From Stappia sp. (GTDB lineage Bacteria > Pseudomonadota > Alphaproteobacteria > Rhizobiales > Stappiaceae): a DNA stretch of 64,000 bases. The notes beneath the pieces were generated by a model, which worked only from the letters and a program-made list of their open reading frames with translations, did no database searches and was not told where the DNA came from. The stretch is from contig NZ_CP157793.1 in the NCBI RefSeq assembly GCF_040110915.1, forward strand, positions 4,423,001-4,487,000, given 5' to 3'. The position numbers and the translations under genes were made by a program. Positions 34,078-42,595 of this stretch are shown here, piece by piece (the first letter of the stretch is position 1; every line of letters starts with the position of its first letter).

Positions 34078-35131
34078 TCCGTCCGCCGTTCTCCTGACCG
34101 CCTCGCGTTATGTCTTCGCTCTCGGCCTCGGCCTGATCGGCGGGGCGGTCTTTCATCTGCTGAACCTGCCCCTGCCCTGGATGCTGGGGGCGATGCTGTT
34201 CACCATGGTCGCCAGCGTGTCCGGCGCGCCGCTCGCCTCGCCGCGGCTCGCCCGACCGGCGATGAGCGCGGTGATCGGCGTGGTGCTCGGCACCTACTTC
34301 CAGCCGGAGCTCTTCGCCCGGGCCGGCGACTGGCTGATCAGCATCGCGGCGCTCTTCGTGTTCCTGGTGCTGTGCGGCGCGGTGGCCGTCACCTTCTTTC
34401 ACTTCGTCGGCCGCATGGACTGGAAGACGGCCTATTTCGCCGGCATGCCGGGCGGGCTGATCGAGATGGTGCTCGCCGCCGACGCGAACGGCGCGGATTC
34501 CTCCAAGGTGGCGCTCGTTCACTCGACCCGCGTCTTTTTGACCGTGATGGTGCTGCCGGGCCTCGTCGTCTGGGCGGAAGGGGGCGAGGCGGTGGCGCGC
34601 GGCGTGAGCGCGATGACCGACATGACCTTCGAGAACGTCGGCCTGCTGCTGGTCTTCGCCGCCGCCGGGGCGTTCTTCGGCAAACTCCTGCGGCTGCCCG
34701 CGCGCTATCTGATGGGGCCGATGCTGCTGGTCGCCGCGCTGGAGCTCACCGGCGTGGTCAGCGATCTGCATCCGCCGACGGTGCTTGTATGGGGCGCGCA
34801 GGTGGTGATCGGAACCGTCATCGGCTGCCGCTTCGTCGGCGTGACCTGGCGCGGCGTGGCCGGGGTCGTGGGGCTGACCGCGGGCTCCATCGTGCTGTTT
34901 CTCGGGCTGGCGCTCGCCTTCGCCGCCCTGCTGGAGCAGTTGATGGGCATCCGCATGGTGCAGGGCGTTCTGGCCTTCGCGCCGGGCGGCGTGGCGGAAA
35001 TGAGCCTGGTCGCGATCTCGCTGGAGGCCGATGCCGCCTTCGTGGCGCTGCATCACGTCATCCGCATCTCGGCCGTGATGGCGCTGGCCCCGCTGGTCTT
35101 CGCGCTGCTCGCCCCCAGGGACAAGAGCTGA
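34061..35131 (+). CDS. AbrB-family membrane protein
   Basis: A 356-residue protein with about ten hydrophobic helices. PWMLGAMLFTM, YFAGMPGGLIEMVL and VLAFAPGGVAEMSL repeat the family's G-G-x-x-E-M motif. TTG 34061 after GGGGTGA is the likely start, inside the tctB end. The family is often called an ammonia-monooxygenase regulator, but it is a membrane permease-like protein. It often sits beside TTT genes, suggesting an accessory or alternative carboxylate exporter. Function uncertain. Confidence 0.85.
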   Translation: MPHLSSPSAVLLTASRYVFALGLGLIGGAVFHLLNLPLPWMLGAMLFTMVASVSGAPLASPRLARPAMSAVIGVVLGTYFQPELFARAGDWLISIAALFVFLVLCGAVAVTFFHFVGRMDWKTAYFAGMPGGLIEMVLAADANGADSSKVALVHSTRVFLTVMVLPGLVVWAEGGEAVARGVSAMTDMTFENVGLLLVFAAAGAFFGKLLRLPARYLMGPMLLVAALELTGVVSDLHPPTVLVWGAQVVIGTVIGCRFVGVTWRGVAGVVGLTAGSIVLFLGLALAFAALLEQLMGIRMVQGVLAFAPGGVAEMSLVAISLEADAAFVALHHVIRISAVMALAPLVFALLAPRDKS

Positions 35132-35242
35132 CGCCCGACGGAGGTTGGGTTGATGCGGCGGATTTCGCCGCGTTTGCCGGTCAGCAAACCGGAACGGATC
35201 CCGGGCCGGACCACTCACAAGACCCGAACGCCCCAAACAAAC

Positions 35243-35276
35243 AAAGAAAAAAGGGCCGGAGCGAGAGCTCCGGCCC
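35243..35276 (-). terminator. Rho-independent terminator for leftward aconitase operon
   Basis: Stem GGGCCGGAGC with GCTCCGGCCC around GAGA. On the minus strand it is followed by a U-rich tract (the plus-strand A-run 35243-35252). It lies about 70 bases beyond the isochorismatase-type gene stop. Confidence 0.85.
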
Positions 35277-35346
35277 AGTTGACTGCGTCTTGCCTGGGAG
35301 GGGAACAAAGCGCAGGTCGGTCCGCCGCATCGACGGGGCCGTTTCG

Positions 35347-36069
35347 TCAGTCCGCCGTGCCGTCCTTGGCGGGCAGACCGGAAAGATACGTCGCGACCTC
35401 GTCGGTCGGGATCACGTCGGCGTATTTGCAGTTGAGGTCGAACATGCTCATGGCATGGCTCGCCTCGAAGCGGTCGAACGCCGTTTCTTCCGGGATCACG
35501 ACCTTGAAATTGTAGGAATAGCCGTCGACGGCGGTCGCGCGCAGGCAGCCCGAGGAGGTGCAGCCGCACAGGATCAGCGTGTCGACGTCGAGGAAGTTGA
35601 GGTGGCTCATGAAGAGCGTGCCGAAAAAGGCCGAGGGCTTGCGCTTGCCGATCAGGATGTCCTGCGGGCGCGGGGCGAGCGGGGCGACGGTCTGCGTCGC
35701 GTGGCTGCCTTCCTGGCTGGTCTTCTCGTGGCCGCGATGGCTCTTGCCCACCTGCACGCCGCTGTCGATCATGTCGGGCCGGCGCTCGGACTGGGTGTAG
35801 AAGATCGGAATGTCCTTCTCGCGGGCGATCTTCATCAGCCGCTCGGTATGGGGCACGGTCTTCCAGCCGATGGGGCCGCAATGGGTGCGGTACTTCTTAA
35901 GCCCCTCCTTGTGGTCCTCGCCGGGCTCGTCGCCGCAGAAATTGTACTGCACGTCGATGATGAAGAGGGCCGGGCGCTTGCCGAAGCCGCCGCGCTTGCC
36001 GTAGCCGGCGAGCTGGAAGATTTCCTTGTCGGCTTCCGTCAGGAACTTGTCCCAGATGCGTTCGCTCAT
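35347..36069 (-). CDS. Isochorismatase-family amidase (N-carbamoylsarcosine/maleamate type)
   Basis: A 240-residue cysteine hydrolase. The catalytic triad is visible as Asp39 (FIIDVQ), Lys in IGKRKPSAFFGT and the Cys in CGCTSSGC. An extra N-terminal segment (SERIWDKFLTEADKEIF) is typical of the N-carbamoylsarcosine amidase and maleamate amidase branch, which release ammonia. It is the last gene of the leftward operon with aconitase, NTF2-like protein and amidohydrolase, 19 bases after the latter. Confidence 0.87.
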   Translation of the reverse strand: MSERIWDKFLTEADKEIFQLAGYGKRGGFGKRPALFIIDVQYNFCGDEPGEDHKEGLKKYRTHCGPIGWKTVPHTERLMKIAREKDIPIFYTQSERRPDMIDSGVQVGKSHRGHEKTSQEGSHATQTVAPLAPRPQDILIGKRKPSAFFGTLFMSHLNFLDVDTLILCGCTSSGCLRATAVDGYSYNFKVVIPEETAFDRFEASHAMSMFDLNCKYADVIPTDEVATYLSGLPAKDGTAD

Positions 36070-36088
36070 GTGATCACGTGTCCTCAGG

Positions 36089-37444
36089 TCAAAGGCGTTT
36101 GATGTAGGCGCCGGGGGCGGCGTCCGGGCAGGCCAGCGCGCCGTCCTCGAACACGGTCGTGCCGCGCAGGACGGTGTGCGTGACGGCGCCGCGGAAGGTC
36201 ATGCCGGCATAGGGCGAATAGTCGGAGTGCGACGGGTGCTCCGCCGGGTCGACGGTGGTGGTGCCGGCCGGATCGACGACGGCGAAATCCGCGTCGTAAC
36301 CTGGCGCGATCGAGCCCTTGTTGGGCAGCGAATAGAGGGCCGCCACGTTGCGCGAGGTCGTCGCCGCCAGCCGCTCGATCGGGATGCCGCGCTTGTAGTA
36401 GCCTTCCTCGACCAGCACGGGCAGGATCTGCGCGATGCCGGGAAAACCCGCGGTCGCCGTCCAGATGCTGCCTTCCTTGGTGGCGCGCTTGCGCGGCACG
36501 TGGTCGGAGCCGATCGTGGTGATGTCGCCCTCGCGCACGCCCTCCCACAGGGCGTCGATGTCGGACTGCGGCCTGAGCGGCGGGTTGACCTTGCCAATGG
36601 TGCCGATGTCCGCGTCGCGCGACAGCGACAGATAGTGGATGCAGGTCTCGATGTTGATCGGCGGACGGCCCGGGCGCCGCATGCGGCGCACCTGCTCCAG
36701 GCTTTCGGCCGCCGACATGTGCACGATGTTGACCGGGCAGCCGGTCTTTTCGCCGAAGAAGGCGACGCGGAAGACGTTTTCCGTCTCCAGGAAGCCCGGC
36801 GACTGCTCGTCCCACGCGACCAGATCGTCGCGGCCGGCGTCCTTGAGCGGCTCGCGGAAGATCGGAATGACCTCGGTGTTCTCGCAATGCACGCTGACGA
36901 CGCCGCCGGGCACCTTGGCGCCGGCCTGCATCGCGCTGTAGAGCAGCGCGTCGTCCACCTCGGTGAAGCCCTTGGCCGCCCCGGTCGCGCCCTTGTACAT
37001 GAGATACACCTTGATCGAGGTGATCCCGAAGCGGCGCGACAGCGCGCCCAGTTCCTCCACGTGCCGGCGCGAGGTCACGCCGAAATGCAGGCCGAAGTCG
37101 GTCATCGCGGTGGCTTCGCCGGCTTCGATCCACGGCCCCGTGGAGGCGCCGAGATCCTCGTGGCGCCAGAAGCTCATCAGCCCGGTGACGCCGCCGAAGG
37201 CCGCCGTGCGGGTCTCGGTCGCCCAGTCGTTTTCCTTGTCGCCGAAGCCGACATGGGTGTGCGGGTCGATCAGGCCGGGCAGGATCCACTTGTCGCTGCA
37301 GTCGATCACGCGGGTCGCGGAGACCGTTTCCGACGGATCGAGGATCGCGGCGATGCGGCCGTTCTTCACGGCGATGCTGCCCCGGCGCACGCCCTCCGCC
37401 GGGAAGACGATGTCGCCGTTCTTCAGGACGAGGTCGTAGCTCAT
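36089..37444 (-). CDS. Cyclic amidohydrolase (dihydroorotase/hydantoinase-like)
   Basis: A 451-residue metal-dependent hydrolase. It shows the full set: HTH in GLIDPHTHVGF, the bridging Lys in SIKVYLMYKG, His in VSVHCEN, His in NIVHMS and Asp in GSDHVPR. Members open cyclic amides or imides such as dihydropyrimidines and allantoin. ATG 37444 overlaps the NTF2-like gene stop by 4 bases. The next gene encodes an amidase, so ring opening followed by deamidation is the natural reading. Confidence 0.9.
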   Translation of the reverse strand: MSYDLVLKNGDIVFPAEGVRRGSIAVKNGRIAAILDPSETVSATRVIDCSDKWILPGLIDPHTHVGFGDKENDWATETRTAAFGGVTGLMSFWRHEDLGASTGPWIEAGEATAMTDFGLHFGVTSRRHVEELGALSRRFGITSIKVYLMYKGATGAAKGFTEVDDALLYSAMQAGAKVPGGVVSVHCENTEVIPIFREPLKDAGRDDLVAWDEQSPGFLETENVFRVAFFGEKTGCPVNIVHMSAAESLEQVRRMRRPGRPPINIETCIHYLSLSRDADIGTIGKVNPPLRPQSDIDALWEGVREGDITTIGSDHVPRKRATKEGSIWTATAGFPGIAQILPVLVEEGYYKRGIPIERLAATTSRNVAALYSLPNKGSIAPGYDADFAVVDPAGTTTVDPAEHPSHSDYSPYAGMTFRGAVTHTVLRGTTVFEDGALACPDAAPGAYIKRL

Positions 37445-37839
37445 TCGGCGGCCTCCTTCTGCATGGCGAGCACCCGCTCGCCGGCGTCGTTCCACACTTC
37501 CTGGCGCACGATCCGCCCGTCGACGATGTCGAAGCGGTCGGCGAAGCGAATGCCGTCGAAAGCGCTGCCGTCGGGCCATTCGCCGTAAAGCGTGCCGGTG
37601 ATCAGAACGCCGATCGCCGCACCGGCGTCCCAGGCGTCGCGCCGGGTGATCGTCTTGCACACCCGGCGATAGCGGCCGGAGGAATTGGCGACGATCTCGT
37701 CGATGCTGGAAAAGCGGCGGCCGCCGGGAAAGGTGATTTCCGGCGCCGGGCCCACGAAGCCGCGCGCGGCGTCGAGATCGCGGCGTTCCATCGCTTCGAG
37801 ATAGGCGACGGCGAGGTCTCTGGCCTCGTCGAGTGTCAT
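37441..37839 (-). CDS. NTF2/SnoaL-like small protein
   Basis: A 132-residue protein with the curved-sheet SnoaL/NTF2 fold pattern: an N-terminal helix LAVAYLEAMERRDLDAARGFVGP, then strands ITFPGG, AAIGVLITG and FADRFDIVDGRI. ATG 37839 follows GGGAGAG. Fold members include isomerases, cyclases and subunits. It is coupled to the amidohydrolase. A cofactor-free isomerase or hydratase role is possible but not shown. Confidence 0.75.
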   Translation of the reverse strand: MTLDEARDLAVAYLEAMERRDLDAARGFVGPAPEITFPGGRRFSSIDEIVANSSGRYRRVCKTITRRDAWDAGAAIGVLITGTLYGEWPDGSAFDGIRFADRFDIVDGRIVRQEVWNDAGERVLAMQKEAAE

Positions 37840-37890
37840 CGATGTCTCTCCCTCGTGGTTCAACGGACTGCGCGGGGTGTGCCGCGCGGA

Positions 37891-40623
37891 TCAGGTCGCA
37901 GGCGCCGTGTCGCTCAGCTGCGCGAGCAGGGTTTCGAAGATGCCGCCATTGCCGAGCAGCGCGCGCTCCTGCGATCCGGCCACGTCGAGACGGGCCGCGA
38001 AGCGCAGGGGCGTGCCGTCGTCGCGGGTCGCGGTGACCGCGACCGGCGCGTCGTCGGACAGCGCGTCGTGCAGGCCTTCGAAACGATAGGTCTCGAAGCC
38101 GGTAAGGCCCAGGCTGTCGGCATCCTCGCCGTCGGCGAAAACCAGCGGCACGATGCCCATGCCGATCAGATTGGCCCGGTGGATGCGCTCGAAGGAGCGC
38201 GCCAGCACGACGCGCACGCCGAGCAGGCGCGGGCCCTTGGCCGCCCAGTCTCGGCTCGAGCCCATGCCGTAGTCGCGTCCGGCCAGCACCACCGCCGGCG
38301 CGCCGTCCTCGTTGAGGCGGCAGGCGGCCTCGTAGATCGGGACCGGCTCCGCCTGCGCCGACAGGCGGGTGAAGCCGCCCTCGGTGCCGGGCGCCAGCGC
38401 ATTCTTCATGCGCTGGTTGGCGAAGGTGATCCGCGCCATGAATTCGTGATTGCCGCGCCGCTGTGTCACGGCGTTGAAGTCCTTCGGCGCCACGCCCTGG
38501 TCGATGAGATACTGACCGGCCAGACTGTCGGGCAGGATCTCGCCGCTCGGCGTGACGTGGTCGGTCGTCAGACTGTCGCCCACCTTCACCAGCACGCGGG
38601 CCCCCTCGATCGCATCGGGCAGCGGCCCGCCGTCGAGGTCGAAGAAGGGCGGGCGCTTGATGTAGGTCGAGGCCGGGTCCCAGTCGAAACGCGGACCCGT
38701 CGCGGTTTCCAGGTCGTGCCAGAGCTCGGAGCCGTCGAACAGCGTCTCGTAGCTTTCGCGGAAGCGTTCGGGGCGCTGGCTGGTGCGCACCAGCCGGTCG
38801 ATCTCGTCGCGCCCCGGCCAGATGTCGCGCAGATAGACCGGCGCGCCGTCGCGGTCCGTGCCGAGCGGCTCGGCCTCGAAATCGATGGTGACGCGGCCGG
38901 CCAGCGCATAGGCGACGACCAGCGGCGGGGAGGCGAGATAGGCGGCGCGCGCCGTCTTGTGGATGCGTCCCTCGAAATTGCGGTTGCCGGACAGGACGGC
39001 CGCCGCCACCAGCCCCTCGTCGGCGACCGCCTGCGCGATTGCCGGGTCGACCGGGCCGGACTTGCCGGAGCAGGTCGTGCAGCCGTAGCCGACGATGTGG
39101 AAGCCGAGCGTCTCGAGCGGCGTCAGGAGGCCGGCATCTCCGAGATAATCCTTCACCAGCCGCGAGCCCGGCGCGAGCGAGGTCTTCACGAAAGGCGGCG
39201 GGACCAGGCCCTTTTCGGCCGCGTTGCGCGCCAGAAGCCCGGCGGCGATCATCACCGACGGGTTCGACGTGTTGGTGCACGAGGTGATCGCGGCGATGGT
39301 GATCGAACCGTGCGTGAGCGTCGCCGTCTCGCCGTCGAGCGTGACCTCGGCACGGGCGTCGAGCGCGTCCGGCGACAGACCGAACCCGCGCTCCTCCGTC
39401 GGCTGGGTCAGGGCCTGGGTAAAGCTCGCCTTGACGTCCGGAAGCGCGACACGGTCCTGCGGACGCTTCGGCCCGGCGACGCTCGGCACGATGGACGACA
39501 GGTCGATGTCGATCGCCTCCGACACCGTCGGCTCCCAGGCGGGGTCGTCGACGAAGAGACCGGCGGCCTTCGCATAATCTTCCACCAGCGCGATCTGTTC
39601 CGCCGAGCGGCCCGACTGGGCGAGATAGTCGATGGTGCGCGCGTCGATGGGGAAATAGCCGACCGTCGCGCCGTATTCCGGCGCCATGTTGGCGAGCGTC
39701 GCGCGATCGGGCACGCTCAGCGCGGCGACGCCGGGTCCGAAGAACTCGACGAAGGCGCCGACCACATCGGCCTGGCGCAGGCGCTGGGTGACGGTCAGCA
39801 CGAGGTCGGTCGTGGTCGAGCCGGCCGGCAGGGCGCCGGTCAGTCGCACGCCGACGACGCGGGGAATGCGCACCACATAGGGCTGGCCGAGGGCCGCGGC
39901 CTCGCCGTCGATGCCGCCGACACCCCAGGCGAGCAGCCCGAGGCCGTTGACCATCGGCGTGTGGGAATCGCAGCCGAGCACGAACTCGGGTGCCGCGACC
40001 GGGCCGACGCCGGGCACCTCGTGAAGGTCGACGACCTTCGCGAGCTTTTCCAGATGGACCTGATGAATGATGCCCGCGCCCGGCGGCACCACGCGCAGGC
40101 TTTTAAAGGCCTGCTGCGCCCACTTGAAGAAGGCGTAACGCTCGCGGTTGCGGACGTATTCCAGCTCGATGTTGCGCGCCACCGCATCCGGCCGGCCGGC
40201 GACATCGACGATCAGGGAATGGTCGACGACAAGCGTCACCGGCACGCGGGGCTCGACCTTTTCCGGGTCCTCGCCGCGCGCGGCAAGCGCGTCGCGGGCG
40301 GCCGCCAGATCCATGAGCGCCGGCAGCCCGCTGGAATCGGGCAAAAGCACACGCGACACCCGAAGCGGCACGACCAGGTCGCGCGACGTCGCGTCAAAGG
40401 CGAGAAGGGCGTCGATTGCCGCGCCGACGGGCTCGCCTGCGAGCGCCTGACGCGTCATATTCTCCAGCACGACGAGCAGGGACTTGGGCAGGCGCGCGAT
40501 CCGCTCCTTGCCGAGCGCCGGCAGATCGACGATCCGGGGGCCGGGCACTCCGTGCTCGGGCCGCCCGTGCTCGGGAGCGCGCGCGGGAAGGTCGGACAGG
40601 GGAATGGACATATGGCCTGACAT
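37891..40623 (-). CDS. Aconitase family hydratase (AcnA type)
   Basis: A 910-residue monofunctional aconitase of the AcnA/IRP type, ATG 40623 after AAAGGAGG. The 4Fe-4S ligands lie in AITSCTNTSNP and GYGCTTCSGKSGP. The substrate loops include GCDSHTPMVNGLG and, in the swivel domain 4, a GRDYGMGSSRDWAAKG arginine loop. It is not next to TCA-cycle genes, so I read it as a dedicated isomerase for the pathway (cis-aconitate or a substituted analogue) rather than the housekeeping enzyme. It is the first gene of the leftward operon. Confidence 0.92.
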   Translation of the reverse strand: MSGHMSIPLSDLPARAPEHGRPEHGVPGPRIVDLPALGKERIARLPKSLLVVLENMTRQALAGEPVGAAIDALLAFDATSRDLVVPLRVSRVLLPDSSGLPALMDLAAARDALAARGEDPEKVEPRVPVTLVVDHSLIVDVAGRPDAVARNIELEYVRNRERYAFFKWAQQAFKSLRVVPPGAGIIHQVHLEKLAKVVDLHEVPGVGPVAAPEFVLGCDSHTPMVNGLGLLAWGVGGIDGEAAALGQPYVVRIPRVVGVRLTGALPAGSTTTDLVLTVTQRLRQADVVGAFVEFFGPGVAALSVPDRATLANMAPEYGATVGYFPIDARTIDYLAQSGRSAEQIALVEDYAKAAGLFVDDPAWEPTVSEAIDIDLSSIVPSVAGPKRPQDRVALPDVKASFTQALTQPTEERGFGLSPDALDARAEVTLDGETATLTHGSITIAAITSCTNTSNPSVMIAAGLLARNAAEKGLVPPPFVKTSLAPGSRLVKDYLGDAGLLTPLETLGFHIVGYGCTTCSGKSGPVDPAIAQAVADEGLVAAAVLSGNRNFEGRIHKTARAAYLASPPLVVAYALAGRVTIDFEAEPLGTDRDGAPVYLRDIWPGRDEIDRLVRTSQRPERFRESYETLFDGSELWHDLETATGPRFDWDPASTYIKRPPFFDLDGGPLPDAIEGARVLVKVGDSLTTDHVTPSGEILPDSLAGQYLIDQGVAPKDFNAVTQRRGNHEFMARITFANQRMKNALAPGTEGGFTRLSAQAEPVPIYEAACRLNEDGAPAVVLAGRDYGMGSSRDWAAKGPRLLGVRVVLARSFERIHRANLIGMGIVPLVFADGEDADSLGLTGFETYRFEGLHDALSDDAPVAVTATRDDGTPLRFAARLDVAGSQERALLGNGGIFETLLAQLSDTAPAT

Positions 40624-40660
40624 GGATCCTCCTTTCCCTTGGCGATATCGGTCGGGCCGC

Positions 40661-40677
40661 AAAGTGTCAACACTTTT
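40661..40677. promoter_or_regulatory. GntR-type operator-like site (site C)
   Basis: AAAGTGTCAACACTTTT, a nearly perfect palindrome between the aconitase operon and the gntR gene. A partial copy (AAGTGTCGACAG) occurs at 40745-40756, just before the gntR start. Confidence 0.75.
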
Positions 40678-40768
40678 GTTGAAACTGGCTTGTGGCCCGC
40701 ATGAAATTCGTTTAGTTTCGCGATTATCGCGGAAACCTTGATTGAAGTGTCGACAGAAAGGGCTCGCT

Positions 40769-41443
40769 TTGGCTGAGAAGCAACATCAGACACTGGTCGA
40801 CCGGGTTTTCGAGAGCATCTTCGACCTTCTATTGACGGGCGAGATTCCACTCGGAGGGGTTGTCAACGAGGCGGCGCTGGCCGAGCGCTTCCAGGTCAGT
40901 CGCGGTCCGGTCCGCGAGGCGGTGAAACGGCTCCAGGGCCGACAGTTGGTGGTCAAGGAGCCCTATCTCAAGGCTCGCGTCGTGGATCTGTCGGTCGCCG
41001 ACATGATCCAGATCTTCCAACTGCGCGAGGCGGTGGAGGGGATGTCGGTGCGTCTGGCGACGCAGGTCATGTCCGACGCCGAGATGGATGCGCTGGTGGA
41101 GGATTTTTCCACCGCGCGGGCCTCGCGCGACGGACCGGCGCTGGACGTGCACGTGCGCATCGCCGATGGCTGCGGCAACGCCCGCATCCGCTATCTGCTG
41201 TGCGAGGAGCTCTACTATCTCCTGCGCCTGTACCGCGCCCGCTCCGGCAAGGTGCCCGGCCGCCGCGAGGATGCCTTTTCCGAACACTGGCAGATCCTGC
41301 GCGCCATGAAGGCGCGCGACGCGGATCTCGCCGAATCCCTGATGCGCGCGCACATCGCGCGCGCCACCCGCGCCTTGCACGACCTGCTCGAGGCCCGTGG
41401 CGAGGACGCGACTGCACAATCCGAAAAAAGGAAAACCGGATGA
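40769..41443 (+). CDS. GntR-family (FCD-type) regulator
   Basis: A 224-residue regulator. I place the start at TTG 40769 because AAAGGG precedes it and the operator-like copy at 40745 would otherwise lie inside the gene. The winged helix-turn-helix is at about 28-70 (NEAALAERFQVSRGPVREAVKRL), followed by the helical FCD effector domain with HVRIADGCGN and EHWQILRAMKARDADLAESLMRAHI, whose Asp/His would hold a metal. It is the likely regulator of all five palindromes in the block. Confidence 0.9.
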   Translation: MAEKQHQTLVDRVFESIFDLLLTGEIPLGGVVNEAALAERFQVSRGPVREAVKRLQGRQLVVKEPYLKARVVDLSVADMIQIFQLREAVEGMSVRLATQVMSDAEMDALVEDFSTARASRDGPALDVHVRIADGCGNARIRYLLCEELYYLLRLYRARSGKVPGRREDAFSEHWQILRAMKARDADLAESLMRAHIARATRALHDLLEARGEDATAQSEKRKTG

Positions 41444-42405
41444 AGAAGACCGATGCCCGCGCCGTGAAACCGACCAGGATGATGCGCGAGCTGCTCGCCG
41501 CCGACGGCCTCCTTGTGTCGCCGGGCGTGTTCGACGGCTACAGCGTGCGTCTCGTGGAGCAGATGGGTTTCAAGACCGCCTGCACCACCGGCGCCGGCCT
41601 CGCCAATTCGCGCATGGGCGTGCCCGATGTCGGCATCATGGGGCTGACCGACAATGTCGACGCCTGCCGCATGATCGCGCGCAGCGTCTCGATCCCGGTG
41701 ATGGCCGACGCCGACACCGGCTACGGCAATCCGGTCACCGTCTATCACACGATCCAGCGCTTCGAGGAGGCCGGGGTCGCCGGCGTCAACATCGAGGATC
41801 AGGTCAGCCCCAAGCGCTGCGGCCACATGGCCGGCAAGGACGTGATCGACATGCGCGAGATGGCGCGCAAGATCGAGGCGGCCTGCGACGCGCGCCGCGA
41901 CGACGACTTCGTGGTGCTGGCCCGCACGGACGCGATCGCGCTCGAGGGTCTCGAAGGCGCGATCCGCCGCGCCAAGCTTTACGCCAAGGCGGGGGCGGAT
42001 CTCATTTTCGCCGATGCGATCCAGGGCGAGGACCAGATCAAGGCCCTGGTCGATGCCGTCCCGGTGCCCGTGTCGGTCAACATGGGCTTCGGCATCCGCA
42101 ACCGTCCCACCACGCCGCTCATTCCCTACAAGCGTCTGGCGGAACTCGGCGTCAAGCGCGTGACGCTGCCGCGCCTGATGCCGGCCGCAGCCCTGATGGC
42201 GATGCAGAACGCGCTCGCCATCCTGAAGGAGGCGATCCCCTCCGACGAGGTGGTCGACCGCCCCGATCTGCTGGTCTCCATCGACGACATCTGGGGCCTG
42301 ATGGGCCAGCCGGAAGTCAAGGAGATGGAACGCTACTACAACGATCTGGACGGGGTCGCCGTGCCGCCGGAACTCGCCGCGCCGGAGATGGCGAAGCAGG
42401 GCTGA
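41440..42405 (+). CDS. Isocitrate lyase/PEP mutase superfamily lyase
   Basis: A 321-residue alpha/beta barrel lyase. ADADTGYGN binds the metal, and VNIEDQVSPKRCGHM carries the KxCGH catalytic signature of isocitrate and methylisocitrate lyases. Members cleave C-C bonds of 2,3-substituted malates, giving glyoxylate or pyruvate plus a shorter acid; 2,3-dimethylmalate lyase is another. The length (about 320) fits the methylisocitrate or dimethylmalate branch better than classical isocitrate lyase. It overlaps gntR by 4 bases. Confidence 0.88.
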   Translation: MKKTDARAVKPTRMMRELLAADGLLVSPGVFDGYSVRLVEQMGFKTACTTGAGLANSRMGVPDVGIMGLTDNVDACRMIARSVSIPVMADADTGYGNPVTVYHTIQRFEEAGVAGVNIEDQVSPKRCGHMAGKDVIDMREMARKIEAACDARRDDDFVVLARTDAIALEGLEGAIRRAKLYAKAGADLIFADAIQGEDQIKALVDAVPVPVSVNMGFGIRNRPTTPLIPYKRLAELGVKRVTLPRLMPAAALMAMQNALAILKEAIPSDEVVDRPDLLVSIDDIWGLMGQPEVKEMERYYNDLDGVAVPPELAAPEMAKQG

Positions 42406-42436
42406 CGCGCTCTCTCGCCGGTCTTGCCAAGAAGAC

Positions 42437-42467
42437 AAGGGCCCGCTTCGGCGGGCCCTTTTTGTTT
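42437..42467 (+). terminator. Rho-independent terminator after lyase gene
   Basis: Perfect stem AAGGGCCCGC/GCGGGCCCTT with a TTCG tetraloop followed by TTTGTTT. It ends the gntR-lyase unit. Confidence 0.9.
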
Positions 42468-42513
42468 GCCGGCGCGCGGACCACAGTCCCGCGCGCCGCG
42501 CGCGCTGCGCACG

Positions 42514-42544
42514 AAAAAAAACGGCGGCCCGGGCGGGCCGCCGT
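42514..42544 (-). terminator. Rho-independent terminator after leftward TTT genes
   Basis: Stem ACGGCGGCCC/GGGCCGCCGT with a GGGC loop. On the minus strand it is followed by a run of T (plus-strand A8 at 42514-42521). It ends the leftward SDR-tctB-tctA operon. Confidence 0.88.
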
Positions 42545-42595
42545 TCGAGGGCGTTGCAGTTTGCGCGGGCCCCGCGTCCGTGCGGACGCGCGACC

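Noticed and set aside
37855..40620. Long open frame on the plus strand opposite the aconitase
   Set aside because: It is a high-GC shadow: the minus strand has the aconitase with an ideal ribosome-binding site and all Fe-S and substrate motifs. The plus frame has Arg/Gly/His-rich composition and no recognisable domain.
42437..42544. Paired hairpins as a mobile-element end or structured RNA
   Set aside because: Each has a stem followed by a T-run on the expected strand and sits at the end of an operon, so both are ordinary terminators.
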